NCBI GenBank assembly: GCA_001414345.1
Contig: LLCB01000018.1
Coordinates: forward strand, 248,001 to 312,000
DNA: 64,000 bases
Direction: 5' to 3'
Source: Hymenoscyphus infarciens
Taxonomy: Eukaryota; Ascomycota; Leotiomycetes; Helotiales; Helotiaceae
Shown here: one piece after another, positions 57,839-64,000 of the stretch
Numbering within the stretch: the stretch's first letter is position 1
Layout: each line of letters begins with the position of its first letter
Notes under the pieces: model-generated
Database searches by the model: none
Seen by the model: the letters and a program-made list of their open reading frames with translations, nothing else
What the model was told of the DNA's origin: nothing
Program-made: the position numbers and the translations under genes

Positions 57839-59598
57839 ATTTGCGGTTGGCGATCAGTTGTCGTAGGTCGTTGAGGGATACTGAATACCAAGTCCAGCGG
57901 ATAAAAGCAGAGAAAGAGACGCAGGTCTTCCTATATACTCTCTACCAGGGGCCAAGGCATACTCACACCCCTACCCTCCGAGGCATCAGCTCCATCCCTC
58001 TCGCCGCAGAGAAGGCTGTCCCGAGTACTCGTAAACAGACCATGGCCGCCCCGTCTGTCCCACGTTCTGATATCGAAGGCCCTTATTCGCGATAAGAAGC
58101 GTCCACTCTTCACTGGGATCCTCCTGTTGGCCTTGGCCGTACGGGCCTTCCGATTCAATTTGGCTTTGCCTCCAACTTCCATTTTTCAAATCCAATATTC
58201 CATAACTAAAATCCACGTATAAGCGACACCCACCCGGGAAGCCCCCCCCGTCGCAAGTTGGACTTACTTTTTTCTCGCTAAAGCACCGATTAGGCACCGA
58301 TCGAGAACATGATAAGCAAACTCTGGCTAATGTGGCTCGCTTGGCAAGTTTGCTTATATAGTAATGGCTCAAGTGAAGAGACTTTTTGGTGAAGAACGGG
58401 GAAATGTTGTGAGTTGTGAGTGGAATTGGCATGTCGTTCATGTATTTGCGCACTACTTGCGGGATGAGGCTCTTGGCGGGGTGTGGCTTCTGTGGCTTGA
58501 TGCTTTGCATCTCCCTATAAGACTTCTCTATTCCCCCACGTGGCCTTGGCAGAAAGGAGGGCGCCGCGGGCTTACAGACCTCACAGTCCCGCCAAGGCTC
58601 GGCGAGGCTGGGCAACCCTCGGGCGTGTTGGTTCAAGGATCCAATTGGGAGTTTGGGAGTCAGTGGAAGGAAATGGGAACCTGCAAAGGAACCTTCCATT
58701 GGACTTCTCAATGGTGAGGTGAGTTGGTGTGACATTCCATTTTGAAAGCACCTGCCCCCGTGCTCGGTCAATTTCAGAAACAACAGACCCTTTCCTGCAT
58801 GTCATTTATATCAGGCAGGGCAGAGGCGATTCCCTCTCCCTCTCCTCTCTTCCCGTACCGAGTCCACGGTTCCTCCGTGCGTCAAGACAATCATCACATC
58901 ACATTAATACACGCTCGTGGCAATTTTATGTCGGTATATTGCAAACCATCCAGTCTACAACACCATCACATGCCACACCCATTTGCTCCTAGGTACAAAT
59001 AGGTGTCAAATCTGCTCTGCTCCAAATCTTCGTCCTGGCTCCTCCCCCAAACCCAATGCCAACAGTGTCCCTTAATATAGGCACTCCGCCCTCGAAATCT
59101 CAAAATAAAAGAAAGAACCCAGCTCATGGGGTGTATGTAATCATCTGACAGCCAACGATGTGCAGGGTCTAGCCACCAACCAGAAGCAAGCAGCTCAGCA
59201 ACAACCACCGTTCCCCCAATATCCGTAACATATACATAAGAAAGGTAAAGTAAAGTAAAGTGAAAAGACGGGAAAGCAGGCAGACTTTGTAGAGTGGATG
59301 ATTTGTAACCCCGGCCAACTTCCGCAAAAACAAAATGAAAAGAAAGTCGCGCGTCAATAATATTTTTGGTCCAGAAATGAAGCAAGTCCGCACAATATTT
59401 TGTAAATGCAGCAATGAATCCCGCCCGGTGCCAGATTAAACGCCAAAGTGATCCGTGTGAAAACCCCGCCCCTCCGATTTGAGACCATAACCATAAACGC
59501 CGCGCTGAGGTCATGACATGATGAGTGAAAAAAAAATGGTTCTATGTAGAACACAGTGTTCTGAAAATAGGCAACAAGAGTTGTAATCCAGATGGAAT
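57839..59598. other. Intergenic region, symporter promoter
   Basis: Sequence upstream of the symporter start and downstream of the Rim15 gene stop. It contains CACGTG at 58537 and CACGTT near 58062. No gene is supported. Confidence 0.45.
58537..58542. promoter_or_regulatory. Putative CACGTG phosphate-response (Pho4/NUC-1) site
   Basis: A CACGTG palindrome about 700 bp upstream of the symporter ATG. Pho4-type bHLH factors, and NUC-1 in Neurospora, bind this hexamer before phosphate-permease genes. A single site so far away is only suggestive. Confidence 0.35.
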
Positions 59599-62500
59599 CT
59601 ACCGAGAGTCTCTATTGCTGTGGCTCAAGTAGTCAGGATAGTGTGAAACCATTGATGCTGCCCGTGGTGTTGGCTCTTCGTCCATCGAGTCGAATTGCGA
59701 GGACGGCTTTGGAGTCTGATCAAGATCAATCTCGGCTACTTTGCTACCAGGCGAGGAAAAGAGTTCCGGGGGTGTCAGCGTAGATCCTGAGATTTGTGAC
59801 GCAGAAGGAAGCTCGTCTATCGTAGGTGGTGGCTCGATGGTATCGGCGCTTGCAGCTACGTCGGACGTAGAAACGACGCTTCCTCTGCTGTTTGTGCGCA
59901 TCATTTCCGTCCCTAGTTTTGATCCGCGATGAGCCTTTGCATGCTTAGGACTCTTTTCGCGGGAACCCAGATCTTCGTCTTCGTCATCTCCAGATTCGCC
60001 ACACTCATGGCGATTTTTCTCAATAGATTCTCTCTTGGCTCTCATCTTTTCAGTGGATCGCTGTCTATGAGGGATCTTTTGCAACGAATGTTCCATTCTA
60101 CCAGGAGCGGATGCCTCATGTAGAAGATGTAAAGGAAGCTGTTTGGGAAGATCACGAGCTTCTAACAAACTCTCTTCATTACTGATTCCAAGACCAGAAG
60201 GCTCATCCCACTCACCAGTCGCTTTTCGGCTGATCACAACTGAAACATCCTCATTGTTGAAAGATTCGGAATCACCGAACAAGCTAGAGCTGATCGAATC
60301 ACCCCTGCTGGAGCCTCTAAAGCTACTTCCTGGCATTTGGGCGTAGCCCGAAGACCCAGAAGTTGGGCTATCCTCGAGGCGAGTGCTCTCTTGGCGTAGG
60401 CCAGATGGTTGTGTATAGCTGAGAGGAATCGCGGTACTCTGTCCTGGAGTTGGAGCTTTCCATTGGCATAATCTGCACATTACCTCCGTCAATTTCGAGG
60501 TGGTGGGAGGCTTTTCAACCAAAGCATCGAAATGATGAGGGGCCTGGAGTTCCTTTAGATATCCAGTGACTGCAACAATCGGGGTCTGGGAGTTGGCATT
60601 CTTCGTGTCCCGAATCATGCGTGCCACATCAGCTCCATTAATTTGAGGTAATTTGAATTCCATCATGATAAGATCGAACTTAATCTCACTTAAAGCGTAA
60701 CGCATCGCTTCGGCGCCATTGGTTGCAGTAATGGTTCGACACCTCAATTTCTCAAGGAGCTTTTCCATCACCATTCTCGAAACTGGATGATCCTCACAAA
60801 TAAGGACATCCAATGGCCGAAACTGGGGTCCATCTAGCATATTGATTGCAGACATGCGTCGGGAACTCTGGCGGCGTCTTTGAACACGAAGCAGGGCATT
60901 GGCCTTGTCGCCTTCGTTGTCGGAAGATGATGGTGACATATCGAATACTTGACTTCTACGTTTGCGGTGAGAAAATACATCGGCCGGTACAGGACTGCCC
61001 TCTTGTGACCCAACTGTCTGAGATCTTGCACGGGCGGATGCGGGTCCGCTGACCTGGCGAGGTGTTGACATCTTCTGAGGTGAGATGGCCAAGGGTGGCG
61101 GACCAGACCCGCGTGTCTTGATGGGCGATGATATAGCCGAGCTAGCAGCCTTTTGAAGGCTTGCTGGCATGCGAGGTACGTCGAAGAAACTGCCAGGGGC
61201 TAGAGAATTTCCGGACTGGTGAGAAAGACTTGAAGAATTGCTAGATGTCTTTCGTCTACCTTCTGCATTTTGACCGGCGATGAATGAGACTAGAAGAGGC
61301 GAAGATGGCTGAGATGCTCGGCTGGGGGAAGAATTGGCTTGGCTTAAACCTGATGGCGAGGATGGCCGATTGATAGCCTTTGCATTGGAAAGAGTCCTTT
61401 GAATCGGCAAAGGTAAAATAGGGCTACCTTCAAGTGTTGGTCCAGGCGAAGTGCAAGTGTTGGGTGCTACACCAGGACTTGTAACTGATTTGTTTTGAGC
61501 AGCCAAGGCTTCAGCACGAAGCTTTTGAATAACATCCTTATTTGCTTTCTCCAGTACTGGCAAGTTTTTGAAAGCAAAGTTTCCGAAGTCGTCAGCTACA
61601 ACTGGTTCGCTAAGTCTGCGGCTCTTCGAGTCTCGCACGTGTGGGGGGATGTGAAGAGGCATCAAGCCGCGCTTGATTGAATTGACTTGAGACCTAACTC
61701 GAGAGAGTGCATCATGAGGGCGTTCATGATACTCCGCTCCTGGGGTTGAAGCTGGTGGTGAGGCTTGATCTTCTAATTCCTCAGCGAACGACTGTAAAGT
61801 AGCGCCACGAGCATCAAAGTATTCTGTGTCTTCAGGGTTTTCTGGAGCAGGAATGAATTGGGCATCATCTTCAAGAAGTTTATCCCAATCTGTACCATCA
61901 AACCAGGAATGGTTTCGAATCTCGTCACCACCACAAGAAAACTTGTCATCTTTGTTCGCGCCAAGTCGTCCGCGAGGGTCAAGGCACAAGAGCTTGTTGA
62001 TCAGGTCCTTAGCTTCTGGGGAAACGTCAAAGTCATCGTCATCAGGCCAGGAGATTCTTCGAGCAAGAATGTTTTCGAAAACTTCATCTGGACTTCCAGC
62101 ATGGAATGGAGGGTAACCATACAAAAACTCGAATAGTATACAACCAACGGACCACCAATCGCTAGTCTCATCTTGACCAACACCATTAACAGTCTCGGGT
62201 GCCAAATAGTCTGGTGTTCCTACGAATCGACGATTGCTATCGTCTGGATCAAATAACGCCATCGGAGGAGGCATCATGCTCGTTTGGGGAGGTGTGTTCT
62301 TGTTTTCTGCGCCATTACTTGATTGACTGTTGATTTGATGGAGGGAAAGTAAGTCCGGAGAGCCGCTGCCTTCATTCTCGCTCATTTCCTCGATAGGTGT
62401 TCGTCTTTGATTCATCATTTGCTGACCTTGGTTGTCATTGAGAGAGAAGCTGGTAAACATTTGGTTCAATGAATCGCTATTACCACTGTCGCTTCGACCC

Positions 62501-64000
62501 GAGATCCTTCGATTATCCTTATTGACTGTATTCTCACGGCTGAGACTAAAATATGAAGGCGTGTTTGGCCCATTATCTGGGGTCATCTGTGGAGTTGAGC
62601 CTGGCGAGTGGTGTCCCTGGAAGTCGAAGGAGGTTGATCGGGAGGAACTGATAGATGTCGTGCGCGCGAAAGGTCCTTGCTTGAGTAAATCGGGAGCGGA
62701 TTCATTAGCAACACTGTTGAGAACTCGCTTCTGACGACCGATCAATCCCATCCGGGAAAGGCCAAAATCAGTCAACTTGAGATGTCCCTTTTGGTCAATA
62801 AGAAGATTATCAGGCTTCAAATCTCTGTGAACAATGCCTCGGTTGTGAAGGTGCTCGACGCCAAGGATGACCTCCCCAAGATATTTCTTGGCCCAATCTT
62901 CAGGGAGACCGCCTAGTACTTTGATAAGAGACGCACAATCTCCACCGTTGAGATATTCCATAACGAGGTAGAGATAATCCTTGCTAGAAAAGGTCCAATA
63001 CAGCTTGGCAACGAAGTCGCTTTCACCTTGCCACATCATGATAGCCCGCTCGGCTTTCACATTTGTGACTTGATTTTTGGCCACCATGTCAGCCTTCTTG
63101 AGAACCTTGATGGCATAGTAATCACCGGTAGACCGTTTCTTTGCCAAGTAGACACTACCGAACGCTCCTTTGCTGATAGGCTTGATGATTTCAAAATCCT
63201 TGATAGAAGGAGGAACCGCCCTTGCTTGAGGAGCACTCACTGCACTCATCCTTGGAGATGGTGGTGGTCGGGAAGGATCCGAATTGGCTGCCGAAGATTG
63301 ACGCCTATGATGATGCGGGATCAAAGCAGGAGAAGTAAACTCGCTGCCTGGAAGCATGGGCGAGGCTGTCGGAGAAACAATGCCTTCGTGGGCGATTGGG
63401 AGGGCACGAGGCTTGGTGATTCTTAGCGGGGATGAAGGTTGTCCAATTCGGACTGGTGATTCTTGTCTGTGTGGAGATGAAGTTCCAGGAATGATGAGAC
63501 TTCTTCGCTGGCGTGACTTCGCGGCACGACGGAGATCACCAAATTCAGAAACTGGGGATTCAGTTCTTGCAGGTGGCCTGGAGATCATTGATGATGATCG
63601 CAAACTCCCGTCACTGTCCCCAGCGTCGCTCTCGAAGAATAGAGACTGTCGTCTAGATTCTGGATGGCGTGGGAGAATCCCAATTGGACCCTGCGACCTT
63701 GGTGTTGGACATTCTTTTGGGCTACTCGACCTGGCAGAAGCTGCTACTGATGGTGACCGGCGCCCTTCCGCTGCGTTTTTGGCCATTTCAGCATCTCGAA
63801 GAGCAGCCGCGAGAGAAGATGGATTAGCATCGAAGGATCCGGTGAAAAAGCCGTCTTCGTTCCCAGCAGTTTGCTCCTGATCCTCTTCCTCAGATTCCGA
63901 CTCGCTGCTACTGAGAACTCCAGCGGCAATTCGGGCAGCTTTTCGCATAGCTTCGTCAATACAGTCTTGAACAATAACTGAGAACTCGATGCGGATTCGC
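59599..64000 (-). CDS. rim15: Rim15-type protein kinase with receiver domain (5' end missing)
   Basis: C-terminal ~1466 residues of a Rim15/Cek1-type AGC (Greatwall-like) kinase, which joins nutrient (TOR, PKA) signals to quiescence and stress survival. The frame is open to the right edge (last residues RIRIEFSVIVQDCIDEAMRK), so the N-terminal part, with the PAS region usual in this family, lies outside. The kinase starts near 63205: FEIIKPISKGAFGSVYLA, YYAIKVLKK, HRDLKPDN, LTDFGLS, then a ~170-residue Ser-rich insert between DFG and TPDYLAPE, typical of this family, then WWSVGCILFE. A receiver domain follows at about 60450-60815 (RPLDVLICEDHPVSRMVMEK). The normal phosphoacceptor Asp position reads Glu (LIMMEFKLPQ, codon 60658-60660). 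No introns in this part. The tail is Ser/Pro-rich. Confidence 0.95.
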   Translation of the reverse strand, partial: RIRIEFSVIVQDCIDEAMRKAARIAAGVLSSSESESEEEDQEQTAGNEDGFFTGSFDANPSSLAAALRDAEMAKNAAEGRRSPSVAASARSSSPKECPTPRSQGPIGILPRHPESRRQSLFFESDAGDSDGSLRSSSMISRPPARTESPVSEFGDLRRAAKSRQRRSLIIPGTSSPHRQESPVRIGQPSSPLRITKPRALPIAHEGIVSPTASPMLPGSEFTSPALIPHHHRRQSSAANSDPSRPPPSPRMSAVSAPQARAVPPSIKDFEIIKPISKGAFGSVYLAKKRSTGDYYAIKVLKKADMVAKNQVTNVKAERAIMMWQGESDFVAKLYWTFSSKDYLYLVMEYLNGGDCASLIKVLGGLPEDWAKKYLGEVILGVEHLHNRGIVHRDLKPDNLLIDQKGHLKLTDFGLSRMGLIGRQKRVLNSVANESAPDLLKQGPFARTTSISSSRSTSFDFQGHHSPGSTPQMTPDNGPNTPSYFSLSRENTVNKDNRRISGRSDSGNSDSLNQMFTSFSLNDNQGQQMMNQRRTPIEEMSENEGSGSPDLLSLHQINSQSSNGAENKNTPPQTSMMPPPMALFDPDDSNRRFVGTPDYLAPETVNGVGQDETSDWWSVGCILFEFLYGYPPFHAGSPDEVFENILARRISWPDDDDFDVSPEAKDLINKLLCLDPRGRLGANKDDKFSCGGDEIRNHSWFDGTDWDKLLEDDAQFIPAPENPEDTEYFDARGATLQSFAEELEDQASPPASTPGAEYHERPHDALSRVRSQVNSIKRGLMPLHIPPHVRDSKSRRLSEPVVADDFGNFAFKNLPVLEKANKDVIQKLRAEALAAQNKSVTSPGVAPNTCTSPGPTLEGSPILPLPIQRTLSNAKAINRPSSPSGLSQANSSPSRASQPSSPLLVSFIAGQNAEGRRKTSSNSSSLSHQSGNSLAPGSFFDVPRMPASLQKAASSAISSPIKTRGSGPPPLAISPQKMSTPRQVSGPASARARSQTVGSQEGSPVPADVFSHRKRRSQVFDMSPSSSDNEGDKANALLRVQRRRQSSRRMSAINMLDGPQFRPLDVLICEDHPVSRMVMEKLLEKLRCRTITATNGAEAMRYALSEIKFDLIMMEFKLPQINGADVARMIRDTKNANSQTPIVAVTGYLKELQAPHHFDALVEKPPTTSKLTEVMCRLCQWKAPTPGQSTAIPLSYTQPSGLRQESTRLEDSPTSGSSGYAQMPGSSFRGSSRGDSISSSLFGDSESFNNEDVSVVISRKATGEWDEPSGLGISNEESLLEARDLPKQLPLHLLHEASAPGRMEHSLQKIPHRQRSTEKMRAKRESIEKNRHECGESGDDEDEDLGSREKSPKHAKAHRGSKLGTEMMRTNSRGSVVSTSDVAASADTIEPPPTIDELPSASQISGSTLTPPELFSSPGSKVAEIDLDQTPKPSSQFDSMDEEPTPRAASMVSHYPDYLSHSNRDSR

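Noticed and set aside
63356..63880. 174-codon plus-strand frame opposite the Rim15 gene
   Set aside because: Antisense shadow of a Ser/Pro/Arg-rich coding region.

Overview
This window is nuclear DNA from a filamentous ascomycete. The evidence is: short introns (about 50-195 bp) with GT...CTRAC...AG signals; a repeat block in which almost every CpG is gone and TpA dominates, as repeat-induced point mutation (RIP) leaves it; and fungus-typical genes (Rim15-type kinase, AP-1-like bZIP, M43 secreted protease, Pho89-type phosphate symporter). A Leotiomycete (Botrytis/Sclerotinia-like) is my guess from gene style. No search was possible.

Layout. 1-4660 is a RIP-destroyed transposon graveyard. A Ty3/gypsy chromovirus pol can still be read at 325-2570 through many stops, interrupted at its left edge by a CpG-retaining block. 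4690-5890 is a cluster of six short inverted-terminal-repeat elements (MITE-like) in alternating orientation, lying across the edge of the RIP zone. 5890-10160 is gene-poor and rich in short tandem repeats. The gene-bearing part then runs: an unrecognised protein (10161-12582), a secreted M43 metalloprotease (13863-14892), a large GAF-domain protein (18895-22328), a GT17 glycosyltransferase (25405-26595), a small secreted RlpA/expansin-like protein (30069-30483) and an alpha/beta hydrolase (31311-32593).

From 35.8 to 43.1 kb comes a tidy minus-strand run: eIF3d, a membrane-anchored prenylcysteine-oxidase-like flavoprotein, a small one-helix membrane protein and a PlsC acyltransferase. Then follow a bZIP factor (44.5-46.1 kb), a repeat-rich gap, an intact member of an uncharacterised F-box-like/2EXR-like family (49.1-50.5 kb), a small frameshifted gene (51.6-52.3 kb), a trypsin-like protease (52.5-54.2 kb), a phosphate symporter (55.9-57.8 kb), and the 3' part of a Rim15-type kinase that leaves the window at the right end.

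The most interesting points are: (1) a three-member local gene family in which one copy is intact and two (27.4-28.7 and 33.2-34.8 kb) are broken by several frameshifts and stops; (2) the alternating MITE array with near-palindromic junctions at the RIP border; (3) a 5-bp tandem duplication (ATTGT) that shifts the frame of the 51.7 kb gene; (4) the Rim15 receiver domain, whose phospho-acceptor Asp position holds Glu. Housekeeping and nutrient genes (eIF3d, Pho89, Rim15) sit beside recently disturbed accessory genes, so this looks like a patchwork between a core region and a repeat-rich compartment.
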